DNA of 44,229 bases from an uncultured Saprospiraceae bacterium (GCA_937974575.1 CALJVI010000171.1:1-44229); one strand, 5' to 3'. Counted from the stretch's first letter, positions 15,449 through 25,974 are shown. Program-made: numbers and translations. Notes: generated by a model from the sequence alone, not told the origin.

Positions 15449-18087
15449 TGACGTGTGTCAGGTGTGTTTTTTTATTTGTCTTTTTTTTGGTGTTGGGTAC
15501 TCTAGATACTGCTGCTCAAAAGCAGATAGATCGACGGATTTCTTATAAGTTTGAAAGTAAGCCCCTAACAAAAATATTATTTGAGCTGTCCAATACGTAT
15601 GATCTAAATTTTTATTTTGATCCGAATGAAATGCCTTCTTTCTTATTGACAGGGGACTATGATGATGAGCAAGTATATCGGGTGGTACAAGATCTGCTCA
15701 ATGGAACGAAGCTCAAAGTGTTGCCCTATAAACAAAAAGGGATAGTCATCATAGATAGGGATAGGGTGAATCTAGAATCAATTGAGGCATTGATAGAGAA
15801 CTGGGAAAATGGTACTCATAGCTATTCTGTCAAATCAACTGTAAAGACCATGAGCTTGTCTCTTGGCAATCCACTAGAAGCGGAGCTGCGGGATCTAAAT
15901 CTGCAAATAAGAATAATAGATGAATTAACAAAAGAGCCTCTGGTAGGGGCAGTCTTGACAAATGAGGATCTCAGTATAGGAGAGAGTACAGACGGTGAGG
16001 GTTATTTGGGTTTGTCGCTAGCAAGTGGGCGACACGAATTGGTCATTGACTATACGGGGTACCAAAAAGTAATGCTGCAATTGGAGCTCTATGAAAGTGC
16101 AAGTTTTGATATTGAGATGAGTACACAAATCTACTCTTTTGACGAGGTGGTCGTGCGGGCAAATTCTCTGGAAGAAAAGATGGAGGGTTCTAAAGCGGGT
16201 TTGGAAGTACTGAGTATGCAAGAGTTGTCTTTCTTGCCACAAGTGACAGGGGATGTAGATCTTCTTAAGTCCATTGAGATTTTGCCTGGTGTGACCTCGA
16301 CTACCGAGCTGTCCCAAGGTTTTAATATCAGAGGAGGGAGCACAGATCAAAATTTGATCATCTTAAATGATGGCATTATCTTTAATCCTACCCATATCGT
16401 AGGGTTTATCTCGGCTTTTAATCCTGATGTAATATCTGAGGTGAACTTGTACAAGGGTTTTGTGGATGCTAGCTTTGGTGGAAGATTGTCAGGGGTTTTG
16501 GATATTAAAACAAATACAAAAAGTAACTCTGATACCAAATGGAAAGGCAAAGGAGGATTGGGTATATCTATGATGAAGTTGAATCTGGAGGGAAATCCTA
16601 GCCCATCATTTGCTGTAAATTTAGCAGCGCGCGGTTCCTTTAATGACTATCTGCTAAGACAGATTGCGAATGTAGAACTGCAAAATAGTAATGCTAGTTT
16701 TTATGACCTGAATGCGAATGCGAATATCAAATTGTCTAAAAAGCATCGTTTGTTTTTTAATAATTATCTGAGTAGTGACTACTTTGAATACAATGATCAA
16801 TTTGGATATGAATGGAAAAACCACCACTCTGGAATGCAACTCAAATCTGATTTGGGTAGTGGTTTTTATTCCAATATTTCGTTAAATTATGGGCAGTATG
16901 ATAGTGAAAATTTCACCTTAAATAGACCAGATGCGTTTAGATTTTCGACGGGACTAAATTATTATAAAGGTATTTTTAAGCTGGATAAAAAATTAAATAA
17001 AGAAGGCTACGTTCGAATAGGAGTGGAGTATCTGAATATCGAAAATGAAGAGGATCGTTTGGAGCCGGAGAAAAATAGTACGATACTAGGAAAGAAGATC
17101 CAAAGAAACGGTGCAGTCAATTGGGCTCCTTTTGCTTCTCTAAGTACCAAGATGTCGGATAAGATGAATGTAGAACTGGGTCTTAGGCTATCTCTACTGG
17201 AGGGGTATTCGGAATATACATTTTTAGAGCCACGAGTTTCTATGAGTTTTCATCCTAGTCCGCAATGGAATTTTAAGGCTAGCTACAATCGCATGAGCCA
17301 ATTTATCAACCAATTTTCTAATACAAATAATGTGCTTCCATCGGATATTTGGGTGTCATCCAATACAAATATCCAGCCTAGTGTGATGAATCAATACTCA
17401 ATAGGGGCAGTACATCTTAGTAAAGAAAAAACTTTTGAATGGAATTTGGATTTCTTTTATAAGGAATTTGAAAATCTGTATGAGGTAGATGATTTTGCGC
17501 AGATTATACTTAATGAAGAATTAGAAAACGTACTTTTAGATGCGGAAGGTATTAGCTACGGAATAGAAGCTTTGGTGAAAAAGAAAAAAGGGAAGTGGCA
17601 GGGATCTCTAGCCTACACGTATAGTAGAGCTTTCCGAAGGGTTATAGATGAAGAGGTACGTATTAATAATGGGGATTTTTTTCCAGCTTCATTTGATATC
17701 CCTCACCAGCTAAATGTATTAGCTGTGTATAAGTGGTTGCCAGTAGCCTCTTTTAATTTTGCCTATATATTCAGGACAGGATCTCCGACTACAGCACCTA
17801 CAGAAAGTTTTATTCAAGATGGTTTTATAGTGCCTTTATATTCCGATAGAAATGGCGAACGGATTAGTTATTATTCAAGGTTAGATTTTTCTATCAATTT
17901 GGATTTGAGGAAGAGCACAAAAAAAGGTTTTAGAAATTCCTTTGCTTTGGGGTTTTACAACTTGTTGGGTAGAAATAATCCAACAAACGTATTCTTTAGG
18001 AGAAGTACATTGGGCAATATTGTCCCATTTCAATTTTCAGTAGTAGGGGCAGTTGTTCCTAACTTTAGTTGGAATTTTATTTTTTAA
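15448..18087 (+). CDS. TonB-dependent outer-membrane receptor with STN and carboxypeptidase-like domains
   Basis: 879 aa. After the signal peptide (ends near LDTAAQ) comes a secretin/TonB short N-terminal domain (about 28-110), which in other receptors contacts an anti-sigma factor. Next is a carboxypeptidase-D regulatory-like domain (about 148-230: LVGAVLTNEDL, ESTDGEGYLGLSL). The plug follows (about 235-355: FDEVVVRAN, GFNIRGGSTDQNLIILNDG, ASFGGRLSGVLDIKT), then a C-terminal barrel ending in Phe. No SusD follows; instead a DUF4249 lipoprotein gene starts 10 bp later, a common Bacteroidota pair. The imported ligand is unknown. Confidence 0.93.
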   Translation: MTCVRCVFLFVFFLVLGTLDTAAQKQIDRRISYKFESKPLTKILFELSNTYDLNFYFDPNEMPSFLLTGDYDDEQVYRVVQDLLNGTKLKVLPYKQKGIVIIDRDRVNLESIEALIENWENGTHSYSVKSTVKTMSLSLGNPLEAELRDLNLQIRIIDELTKEPLVGAVLTNEDLSIGESTDGEGYLGLSLASGRHELVIDYTGYQKVMLQLELYESASFDIEMSTQIYSFDEVVVRANSLEEKMEGSKAGLEVLSMQELSFLPQVTGDVDLLKSIEILPGVTSTTELSQGFNIRGGSTDQNLIILNDGIIFNPTHIVGFISAFNPDVISEVNLYKGFVDASFGGRLSGVLDIKTNTKSNSDTKWKGKGGLGISMMKLNLEGNPSPSFAVNLAARGSFNDYLLRQIANVELQNSNASFYDLNANANIKLSKKHRLFFNNYLSSDYFEYNDQFGYEWKNHHSGMQLKSDLGSGFYSNISLNYGQYDSENFTLNRPDAFRFSTGLNYYKGIFKLDKKLNKEGYVRIGVEYLNIENEEDRLEPEKNSTILGKKIQRNGAVNWAPFASLSTKMSDKMNVELGLRLSLLEGYSEYTFLEPRVSMSFHPSPQWNFKASYNRMSQFINQFSNTNNVLPSDIWVSSNTNIQPSVMNQYSIGAVHLSKEKTFEWNLDFFYKEFENLYEVDDFAQIILNEELENVLLDAEGISYGIEALVKKKKGKWQGSLAYTYSRAFRRVIDEEVRINNGDFFPASFDIPHQLNVLAVYKWLPVASFNFAYIFRTGSPTTAPTESFIQDGFIVPLYSDRNGERISYYSRLDFSINLDLRKSTKKGFRNSFALGFYNLLGRNNPTNVFFRRSTLGNIVPFQFSVVGAVVPNFSWNFIF

Positions 18088-18096
18088 GTAGATAAG

Positions 18097-19128
18097 ATGA
18101 AAAGGTTTTTTTCATTTCTGTGCTTTGCTTTTTTACTCTCTTGTGTAGAGCGAATTGATTTTCCAGTAGGTGAGCCGGAGGAGATAGTCGTAGTGGATGG
18201 AACCTTCTCAGCAAGTAATGGAGAAAAGACAATCCGCTTGTCTAGAACAATGCAGGTAAATAGGCAAGTGGACCTTCCTATAGAAGGTGCAAATGTTTTT
18301 GTAGAGGATGACCAAGGGCTACAAATATCTTATTCGGAAACTCAGCCAGGCGTCTATAAGACTGATGGTATTGCGGATACAGAACGCCAGTATAGATTGT
18401 ATGCTGAATTGCCAGATGGAAGAACCATAAGTTCAAATTATCAATCTGTTCCAGATTCTTTTTCGATCGAAGAAATTACTACACTGGATACATTAACTAC
18501 TTTCTTAAATGAGAATGGTAATGATCAAAGGTTGCGTGCATTAGAATTTTTTGCTAAAGCAAAAAATACAAATGTTGAAAATGACTTATTTTTACGTTTT
18601 CGATATGAAACAGTATATCAAGTACTTGAAACCAAATGTGGGCCATTTCACAATCCAAAAGCATGTTATTTTTATAATGATGAAAGAGCCTTTGCTATCA
18701 ATCTGATAGAGATAGATAGCGATGCATCTGAAGTGGAGTTTGAGACCCTCGTACTTCGCAGGAAAATTGATTATAAATTGACGGAGATATTTGCTCTGGA
18801 TCTAAGCTTGCTTTCTTACAATAAGGAGGAATATGATTATTGGAAAAATCTAAAAAATCTATTTGATCAAGAAGGAAATATTAATGATGTCAATCCAGCT
18901 AGATTATTGGGAAATGTAAAATCTAATGATGGGACAGAAATTTTGGGCCAATTTGCCGTAGTTGGAGAAAGTAGAAAAATTAAAATAGTGGGAAATGCAG
19001 ACTTTCCAACGCAAAGATTACCTTTTTGTGGGGTGGCCGGAAATCTGCCCTGGCCATTGCCAGACGAATGTTGCAGTTGTGAAGGTTTGAAAGGAGCTTC
19101 CTTATTAAAGCCAGATTATTGGCCTTAG
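18097..19128 (+). CDS. DUF4249 lipoprotein
   Basis: 343 aa. The signal peptide ends in FLLSC, giving lipidation at Cys16, and the start of the mature protein (VERIDFP, then EEIVVVDGTFS) is typical of DUF4249. A cysteine-rich C terminus (CGVAGN, DECCSCEG) is also a family trait. DUF4249 genes are regularly found directly after TonB-dependent receptors, as here, so the protein is probably the surface partner of that receptor. It ends 5 bp before the convergent VCBS gene and no terminator separates them. Confidence 0.88.
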   Translation: MKRFFSFLCFAFLLSCVERIDFPVGEPEEIVVVDGTFSASNGEKTIRLSRTMQVNRQVDLPIEGANVFVEDDQGLQISYSETQPGVYKTDGIADTERQYRLYAELPDGRTISSNYQSVPDSFSIEEITTLDTLTTFLNENGNDQRLRALEFFAKAKNTNVENDLFLRFRYETVYQVLETKCGPFHNPKACYFYNDERAFAINLIEIDSDASEVEFETLVLRRKIDYKLTEIFALDLSLLSYNKEEYDYWKNLKNLFDQEGNINDVNPARLLGNVKSNDGTEILGQFAVVGESRKIKIVGNADFPTQRLPFCGVAGNLPWPLPDECCSCEGLKGASLLKPDYWP

Positions 19129-19133
19129 TTGTT

Positions 19134-22103
19134 TTACTTCTTTTCAGAAGTTATTTCAATAATTCCTTTTTGACGATCTAAGCAATAAATATTATTTCTG
19201 AAAATTTTTATTGATCTTACTTCTCCATTTATTTGAGCAGTTGCGTCCTTGCCTGATAGCTTGATCCAATTGTTGTTTTGATATTGCAGGATTTGGACTT
19301 CGCCTGCATCTTGTCTGCCGAGATTAGGATCTACATCAAAAAGGTTTCCACCAAAGATAAAGATATCTTCATACAAGTGTTCAATAGTATAAAGAGGAGA
19401 TAGTTGTAAGGATGAGGGGAGTATCTTTTTATGCCATCCACTATTATTGATAAAATAGCATGATCGCAGTTCTGTAATTTTTTGCTTCTGAGCGGCTTCT
19501 ATTTTTTTATTACCAAGAAGCTCCATAAAGCTTGAATTAACATAGTCGACATTTTTCAGGAATTTTTTCTTTGCATATGGAAGTTGATCTACAAACAACA
19601 TTTGGTTAGGGTATGGTACTTGTCTTCCTTCGGAATAATATGTAACCAGTTTTTCAGTTGAACCATTACGATCAAAGTCATCTTTATAGCTTTGTATGGG
19701 GTGCTTATTACTTGCGCTTAAGGAATGATTTGTGCCAAAATTTCCTCCAATGATATCCTTCTTTCCATTTTGATTTAGATCCACAAGAGATACTTTTGAC
19801 CACCATCCTTCAGAGTCGGGGATATCTTGTCGGCTGTGGTGGTTGTCTTGATCAAAATGAATGATACTAATAGGCATCCACAAACCAGCAACTACCAGTT
19901 CGAGTTTTGCATCTCCGTCGACATCTCCCCAGGCAGCTGATTTTACATCATCCGAAATATTCAATTGGATTTTTGTATACATATTTTTCTCGCTTAGAAA
20001 AACAAAACTCCCCGAAGTAGTGTGTATGAAGAAGTCGTTTTGTTTGTCAAGATTATGATCAGCTTTACTATAGAATAGTATCTCATTTATATTAAGGTGT
20101 GATAATAGGTTATTCGGAAATACAGAAGTTTTAGTGCTGCTTGGGATAAAGTTTCCTTCTATAATAGTTCCCTTTAATATGCTATTTGGAGCAATAACAG
20201 TTAATTCGTTGTTGAGAATTTCCAAGTGATCCGAAGTAGAGTATTCGTTAAAGAGTAACCATTTGTTTGATTCCTGACCATTAAAGACACTCTTGTCAGG
20301 TGTATAACCTTCTATGTGGGTGAGACTTCCTGATTCCTGCTCAGGTTTTGAAATGTCAGTTAGAAGTGAATTCTCTTGTTCAATTGTTAGTAAAGTGTCT
20401 GTGGCACTGGTAATAAATTTTTGAATCGTATGGTCTGGCCAGTGTATGATGAGGGAGTCTGGTTTGCTTAGCCCTAAGCCAAAATGAATGATTCCTTCGT
20501 TGTGGGATAAAAAACCATTGCTAGAATTTAAGCTTGCTGTTTGTGTTTTGCCTTGGCAGTATAGCTCAACCTTCGCACCTATAGCATTTATGTTTGCATG
20601 TATACTTTTTAATTTTACCCTTAGGTAGTGCTTGATTGGCTTGGTGTTTTTAATGATGGTAGCCTCGTCGTTGATATTGTTAATAACTATGTCCAATCTC
20701 CCATCGAGATTCAAATCCGCATAGGCGGAGGAAGTGGATGCGGTTTGTTCTTGGTCAAAGGATCGGATAAATTTTTTGTCCAAACCATCGTTTTCATAAT
20801 ATACGTTAGGGACTTTACCAGAAGGAATATTTTCTAGTTGCTCGAATTTGTTGGGGGACTGTCCATTATACTCGAAATTGACAAAATCCATATCGTTTGG
20901 TCTTTTTACAATACCGTTGCTGATGTATATGTCTTTGTCTCCATCGTTGTCAAAGTCCGCTACCAATGGGGTCCAGCTCCAGTCGCTAGCTTCAATTCCG
21001 TTAAAACAGGCTTGCTCAGAAAAGGTAGGAAATGGGCCCTTATTACTAGAATTGATTTGTAGTGCATTGCGTGGACTTTGATGATGATAACCAAAGCTTC
21101 TTTTGAAATTGTAAATTTGAATATTCTCCCAGCCTCCACTCTTCTTGTAAATCGCATCATCAAATGGTTTCATATCCAAACTTATGATATCCATAGATCC
21201 GTCATTGTTAATATCTTCAATACTGCAACCCATGGAAAAATTGCTGGTATGTCCAGTAGATTTATGGATGGTCTCGGTAAATGTTTTGTCTTTATTATTA
21301 ATGTATAAATAGTCTTGTTCATGAAAATCATTGCATACATATATGTCCATCCATCCATCATTGTTGACATCTGAAGTGGAGACTCCAAGTCCAAAGCCAA
21401 TAGCAGAAGAGTAAATCTGTGCTTCCTGTGTTTTGTCAGTAAATCGGTTGCCCACATTTTCTAAGAGTAAGTCTCCAGCCTCTTCATCTGTAGTATGTCT
21501 AATGGAAGATTTTTTGAATTGATCTGGATCCTTTTCGGAATGCTTTAAAATATAACAATCCAAATCTCCATCATTGTCATAATCAAAGAATGAGCTATGT
21601 GTGCAATAGCCACTAAGGTCAAGCCCCCACGAAGCAGATTTTTCAATGAAGGATTTCCCTTTCTGATTGATGAATAATTTATTGCTAGTCCCCTCAGTAA
21701 GTGCAAGTCTAGATACATAGATGTCCATCCATCCATCTGCATTGATGTCAACCATGTTGACTCCTGTAGTCCAACCTTGCAAATGTTCGCTAGGCAATAG
21801 ATGGGAGGCATTCTCAAATTTGAAATTACCCAAATTGATATAAAGTTGATCAGCTTTTTGATTGGATCCAAAATAGATGTCAGGTAAGCCATCATTATTG
21901 ATGTCTTCTACTGCTACACCACTACCGTTGTAAAAATAGAGATATTCAAGAATGTTTGATTCTGGGCTTTCGATCAGGTCATTGCGAAAATCAATTTTAG
22001 TGAAGTCACTAGGTAATTTTTGGAATGTAGATGATGCTTGCTTATCAGATAGGCAGGCGGTTAATAAAAAAATAAATAAGCTAAGTAGGGTTATCCATTT
22101 CAT
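19134..22103 (-). CDS. VCBS/FG-GAP repeat lipoprotein with ASPIC-UnbV domain (third giant paralogue)
   Basis: 989 aa. The signal peptide ends LLTAC, with lipidation at Cys17. The chain is built of FG-GAP/VCBS beta-propeller repeats carrying calcium-binding-like loops (DINNDGLPDI, DYDNDGDLD, DVNNDGWMDI, DFDNDGDKDI). In the middle stands an ASPIC/UnbV domain (GAKVELYCQGK, HFGLGLSKPDSLIIHWPD). It shares blocks with the two larger proteins upstream (EASDWSW, then DFDNDG; QLPYAKKKFLKNVDY; GGNLFDVDPNLGR). Function is not established; such proteins are probably surface-exposed binding or adhesion modules. It overlaps the upstream gene by 4 bp (ATGA) and is last in the operon. Confidence 0.9.
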   Translation of the reverse strand: MKWITLLSLFIFLLTACLSDKQASSTFQKLPSDFTKIDFRNDLIESPESNILEYLYFYNGSGVAVEDINNDGLPDIYFGSNQKADQLYINLGNFKFENASHLLPSEHLQGWTTGVNMVDINADGWMDIYVSRLALTEGTSNKLFINQKGKSFIEKSASWGLDLSGYCTHSSFFDYDNDGDLDCYILKHSEKDPDQFKKSSIRHTTDEEAGDLLLENVGNRFTDKTQEAQIYSSAIGFGLGVSTSDVNNDGWMDIYVCNDFHEQDYLYINNKDKTFTETIHKSTGHTSNFSMGCSIEDINNDGSMDIISLDMKPFDDAIYKKSGGWENIQIYNFKRSFGYHHQSPRNALQINSSNKGPFPTFSEQACFNGIEASDWSWTPLVADFDNDGDKDIYISNGIVKRPNDMDFVNFEYNGQSPNKFEQLENIPSGKVPNVYYENDGLDKKFIRSFDQEQTASTSSAYADLNLDGRLDIVINNINDEATIIKNTKPIKHYLRVKLKSIHANINAIGAKVELYCQGKTQTASLNSSNGFLSHNEGIIHFGLGLSKPDSLIIHWPDHTIQKFITSATDTLLTIEQENSLLTDISKPEQESGSLTHIEGYTPDKSVFNGQESNKWLLFNEYSTSDHLEILNNELTVIAPNSILKGTIIEGNFIPSSTKTSVFPNNLLSHLNINEILFYSKADHNLDKQNDFFIHTTSGSFVFLSEKNMYTKIQLNISDDVKSAAWGDVDGDAKLELVVAGLWMPISIIHFDQDNHHSRQDIPDSEGWWSKVSLVDLNQNGKKDIIGGNFGTNHSLSASNKHPIQSYKDDFDRNGSTEKLVTYYSEGRQVPYPNQMLFVDQLPYAKKKFLKNVDYVNSSFMELLGNKKIEAAQKQKITELRSCYFINNSGWHKKILPSSLQLSPLYTIEHLYEDIFIFGGNLFDVDPNLGRQDAGEVQILQYQNNNWIKLSGKDATAQINGEVRSIKIFRNNIYCLDRQKGIIEITSEKK

Positions 22104-25100
22104 TTGCTTAGTGTGAATGCTACAGGTTTTTCATTGTTTCGAAAGACTACTATAGCTTCTTTCGATTTGAGATTTATCTTCTTGATATCTCTTATCTGGC
22201 CTTCTACTAAAAAACCTGATTCAGAATTTTGGATGAGCTCAAAATCTCCCTTTCCGTTGCCACTTAAAAATATTCCTCTATTGGCGTCATATCTGCCAAC
22301 TTCGGGTTTGGCCTCATACAAGTTTCCTCCCATGAGGATGTCTTGATGGCCATCATTGTTGAGGTCGTCTACATAGATGGCATAGATAGGAGAGTACTGT
22401 ACCTCCGATGGTAGCTTAGATTTTTTGAATACTCCTCCTTCATTGATGTAAATACAAGTTTCCATTTCTTTCACTTCCAAGGTAAGCATTCGCTCGCGTT
22501 CTTCGGGTGAGAATAAATCTTCCACAGTAGCTAGAGCGTAGTCTTCATACTTCAGTAGTTTTTTCTTTAGTCCTGGTAATTGTTTGAGTAAATCATGTCT
22601 CAAGACAAGAGGGTAGTTTTTTTCACCTTTATAGGTACACATGATTTGCTCAATAGACCCATTCTTGTCAAAATCATTGATGTACATGCAGAGTGGTTTT
22701 TCTACTGATGCTCGAAATCTAGAGTTGGTACCATGATTTCCGGCTATAATGTCCAGATCTCCATCCTTATCCAGATCTACCATTTCCAAAGTGTTCCACC
22801 AGCCTGCAGTGTTCTCAAGTCCATTGCTTTTCTGTATGGCCCATACTCCATCCGCATCTTTGCTAAATACTGTGATGGGCATATACTTTCCACAGGCTAC
22901 TATCTCAGGCTCTCCATCTTGATTCAGGTCAGCCCATTTGAGGTCTGTATATAGTCCTAGGTTTTTCAATTCTGGTGCGAACTTGTTAGTTTTATCGCTG
23001 AATATTTTGCCTTCGTTTTCTATAATGTAGGCGCTACAAGGCACCCCATATTGAAAGGCCTTCAATCTTTCGGAGATTAATAAATCCTTGTCTCCATCAT
23101 TATCCATATCTACAACATCTATGGAGCCGCTGTGAATAAATCCTGTAGGAAGTATTCTTTGCTTGGATAAAGAAAATTGTCCTTTACCATTATTTATATA
23201 GGAGCGATCTATTATGTTTGAAGATTGGTTGCTATATTCTCCCCCTCCACTGCAAACATAAATATCGAGATCCCCATCTTGATCTAAGTCGACAAATGCT
23301 ACATCTCTGTCTTCGTTGTCCTTATGTTTTTCGAGAAGTGCTTCATTGCTTAAATGATACTTGCCATTTTTGAATAAGAGAATTGCAGAAGCTTGACCTT
23401 TTGAACTACAGATAAAAATATCATCTTTCCCATCTTTGTTGAGATCTCCAATGGCCACCTTTGGTCCTTCAGTACTCATCATGTGAAACAGGAGTCTATC
23501 TCTATCAAAATCCACGAACTTGTTTTCCTTATGCTGAAAAGGAAGGTCAAAGAAAGTGCTTTTATCTTCACTTAAGATTTTACTCTTAACAGGGATTGCG
23601 AATTCTTTTGCTACCGCTTTGCTCATTTCCAGATTATGAACTTTATTTATTTCTATATCATTCAGTGCTAAATGACTTCCATTGGGAAAGGTGACTTCCA
23701 CCTTGTCAATCTTATTGTTTGCCCCAAGTCCAAAGTGCATTTTGTAATCCATAGAAGATTGAAACCCTTTTGTTGGCATGAACTGATCATAGTAGACTTC
23801 ATCTCCGACAAACATTTTAACTTTTGTTCCAATGGCAAATTTATTCTCTTTTGTACCCGTAAAAGTGAATTGTATAAAGTTTTGTTTAGGCGCATTGTTT
23901 TGATATACAAAACACGGCATATTGACATTATTTACTACTAGATCAAGATCACCATCATTGTCAAGATCACCATAAGCAGAGCCATTGGAATGGCTGATTT
24001 GATCTACACCATAGTCGGAGGCATGATCTTCAAATTTTAATTTTCCTTGATTAATAAACAGGCGGTTTGGGATACGCTCCGAAGGGATAATGTCAATCAA
24101 CTCTTTGTAGTTAACCTTATTGCCGACAGTCATTTTTTTCATAGTTTCCTGATTGCCTAGATAGTTGATGAAGTCTTGATCTGTCAAGTCCTTATTGATT
24201 CCATTGGCAACAAAGATGTCCCTCATTCCATCATTGTCGAAATCTGCTAGTAGTGCACCCCAACTCCAGTCACTTGCTTCTACTCCAGCAAACCTTCCTA
24301 CTTCTGAAAAGGATCGATCGCCATTGTTTTTGTGCAGCATATTTCTAGTGAATTGATGGTAGTATCCATTTTCAATATTGGCAGCATATTTATCCCAATC
24401 TTCAAAAGTAGTTTTGGTCTTGATTCTTCGTTCATCATTTGGGAGCATTTCGGTAACGAATATTTCAGGTAAACCATCGTTGTCTAGGTCTGCCATATCT
24501 GCGCCCATAGAAGCAACCGAAATGGATTTCATTTGATTTTCTAAGTCTTCAGTAAATGTCCCGTCATGATTGTTAATATATAGATAGTCCTTTTCAAAAA
24601 AATCATTACATATGTATATGTCATCCCAGCCATCATTGTCTAAGTCACCCACTGTAACACCAAGGCCGAAGCCGATTTCTGAGCCATAAATTCCCGCTGC
24701 TTCGCTAATGTCGACATACTTGCCCTTATCATTTCTAAACAGTCTGTCGCCTCCCTTGAGATCTCTTTCATTTCTGATATTTATCTTAGGATTAAAAGAG
24801 CTAATGGCACGATAAGAATTGTTCAATAAGTACATGTCCAAATCTCCATCTTTATCCATGTCAAAGAAAGCACTGTGTGTAGAGTAGCCACTATCGGCCA
24901 AACCATACTCTTCTGCCGACTCCATAAATGTCCCGTCTTGGAGGTTGATAAACAGTTCATTTTTTTTGTTGTCTCCATCTACGTCGCCAGAATTGCAGAC
25001 ATATATATCAAGCCAACCATCTGCATTAACATCTGCCATGCAGACACCGGTAGACCAAGCACTTTTGCCTTCTACTTTTGCGGCCTTTGATTGATCTTCA

Positions 25101-25402
25101 AATTTCCAATCTCCCTTATTTACGAATAGTTTATTTTCTGCTAAGTTAGATGTCATATATACATCAGCCAAGCCATCGTTGTTGATGTCGCCAATAGCCA
25201 CGCCACCACCGTTATAAAAATTACGGTAGGTGTAAATATTAAATTTTCTATCATAGGCCAAATCATTGGAAAAATTTATTCCAGTAGCACTAGGGTCTAA
25301 AAGTTTAAAATACTTATTATTGGAATTCTCTTTCTCTTCTGTAGTACAAGAAGTTAAGATGAATAGCAAGATGAAAGTATGCAACAGGTGGTAGGGCTTC
25401 AT
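22100..25402 (-). CDS. VCBS/FG-GAP repeat lipoprotein with ASPIC-UnbV domain (second giant paralogue)
   Basis: 1100 aa. The signal peptide ends FILTSC, with lipidation at Cys19 followed by acidic residues (TTEEKEN), which would fit a surface-export signal. FG-GAP repeats occur at both ends (GGGVAIGDINNDGLAD, DLDNDGWDDIYICNDF, DVDNDGDKD-type loops). A central ASPIC/UnbV domain reads GTKVKMFVGDEVYY, then MHFGLGANNKIDKVEVTFPN. The blocks EASDWSWGALLADFDNDG and GGNLYEAKPEVGRYDANRG are nearly the same in the 1112-aa-frame paralogue. It overlaps both neighbours by 4 bp. No enzymatic residues are recognised. Confidence 0.92.
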   Translation of the reverse strand: MKPYHLLHTFILLFILTSCTTEEKENSNNKYFKLLDPSATGINFSNDLAYDRKFNIYTYRNFYNGGGVAIGDINNDGLADVYMTSNLAENKLFVNKGDWKFEDQSKAAKVEGKSAWSTGVCMADVNADGWLDIYVCNSGDVDGDNKKNELFINLQDGTFMESAEEYGLADSGYSTHSAFFDMDKDGDLDMYLLNNSYRAISSFNPKINIRNERDLKGGDRLFRNDKGKYVDISEAAGIYGSEIGFGLGVTVGDLDNDGWDDIYICNDFFEKDYLYINNHDGTFTEDLENQMKSISVASMGADMADLDNDGLPEIFVTEMLPNDERRIKTKTTFEDWDKYAANIENGYYHQFTRNMLHKNNGDRSFSEVGRFAGVEASDWSWGALLADFDNDGMRDIFVANGINKDLTDQDFINYLGNQETMKKMTVGNKVNYKELIDIIPSERIPNRLFINQGKLKFEDHASDYGVDQISHSNGSAYGDLDNDGDLDLVVNNVNMPCFVYQNNAPKQNFIQFTFTGTKENKFAIGTKVKMFVGDEVYYDQFMPTKGFQSSMDYKMHFGLGANNKIDKVEVTFPNGSHLALNDIEINKVHNLEMSKAVAKEFAIPVKSKILSEDKSTFFDLPFQHKENKFVDFDRDRLLFHMMSTEGPKVAIGDLNKDGKDDIFICSSKGQASAILLFKNGKYHLSNEALLEKHKDNEDRDVAFVDLDQDGDLDIYVCSGGGEYSNQSSNIIDRSYINNGKGQFSLSKQRILPTGFIHSGSIDVVDMDNDGDKDLLISERLKAFQYGVPCSAYIIENEGKIFSDKTNKFAPELKNLGLYTDLKWADLNQDGEPEIVACGKYMPITVFSKDADGVWAIQKSNGLENTAGWWNTLEMVDLDKDGDLDIIAGNHGTNSRFRASVEKPLCMYINDFDKNGSIEQIMCTYKGEKNYPLVLRHDLLKQLPGLKKKLLKYEDYALATVEDLFSPEERERMLTLEVKEMETCIYINEGGVFKKSKLPSEVQYSPIYAIYVDDLNNDGHQDILMGGNLYEAKPEVGRYDANRGIFLSGNGKGDFELIQNSESGFLVEGQIRDIKKINLKSKEAIVVFRNNEKPVAFTLSK

Positions 25403-25974
25403 TTTTTTACTTTTTCCACATAAGCAAAGTTTCTTACATCTGCGTAGACTTTCATCTCATCGATATCTTTATAGACTCTGATCATGAGTGGACCTATGGT
25501 TTTATAGTGCAAGTGCTTTCCATTAGGTGCTTCTTTTTTATCCAAGGTGGTATTGTATTTTTTCTCAAAAAATTGGATCGTCTGTTGGTATAACTTTTCT
25601 TGATTGAGTTCTTTTGCATTCCATGGAGCCCAAGCGTTGAAATAGAAAATGAAAGGCATTTCGGAGATGACATCTTTTTCAAACTCAGGATAGAAGTTTA
25701 CGATTACTTTTGGATCAAAGTTTAAGGAATCAACATACATGACCATGTTGCCAATTGTCCCATGGCCTGTTTTGCCTTTTTGGTTAAGGTCCCAACAATG
25801 GTCTAAAAAATCCTGTCGTTCCATACCGAAATAAAGCCCCATGACAATGTCATCCAACCCTTCATCATATTTATCAAATGCCTTTCCATTATTAGTACAT
25901 GAAAAAAGGGCAGCTATGCATAGCAATGATAAAATACTTATATATATTCTCATTCTCTTATATGTTTGTTTCAA
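25399..25974 (-). CDS. Small orphan lipoprotein inside the VCBS operon
   Basis: 191 aa; I do not recognise the family. The signal peptide ends ALFSC (Cys26 lipidated). The mature part begins TNNGKAFDKYDEGLDDIVMG and has a mixed alpha/beta look with many aromatic and charged residues and no cysteines in disulfide pattern. The motif MGLYFGMERQDFLDHCWDLN stands near the start of the mature domain. It overlaps the genes on both sides by 4 bp, so it is translationally coupled with two VCBS proteins. The start at 25974 was kept because of that overlap; Met8 is an alternative. The role is unknown. Confidence 0.83.
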   Translation of the reverse strand: MKQTYKRMRIYISILSLLCIAALFSCTNNGKAFDKYDEGLDDIVMGLYFGMERQDFLDHCWDLNQKGKTGHGTIGNMVMYVDSLNFDPKVIVNFYPEFEKDVISEMPFIFYFNAWAPWNAKELNQEKLYQQTIQFFEKKYNTTLDKKEAPNGKHLHYKTIGPLMIRVYKDIDEMKVYADVRNFAYVEKVKK

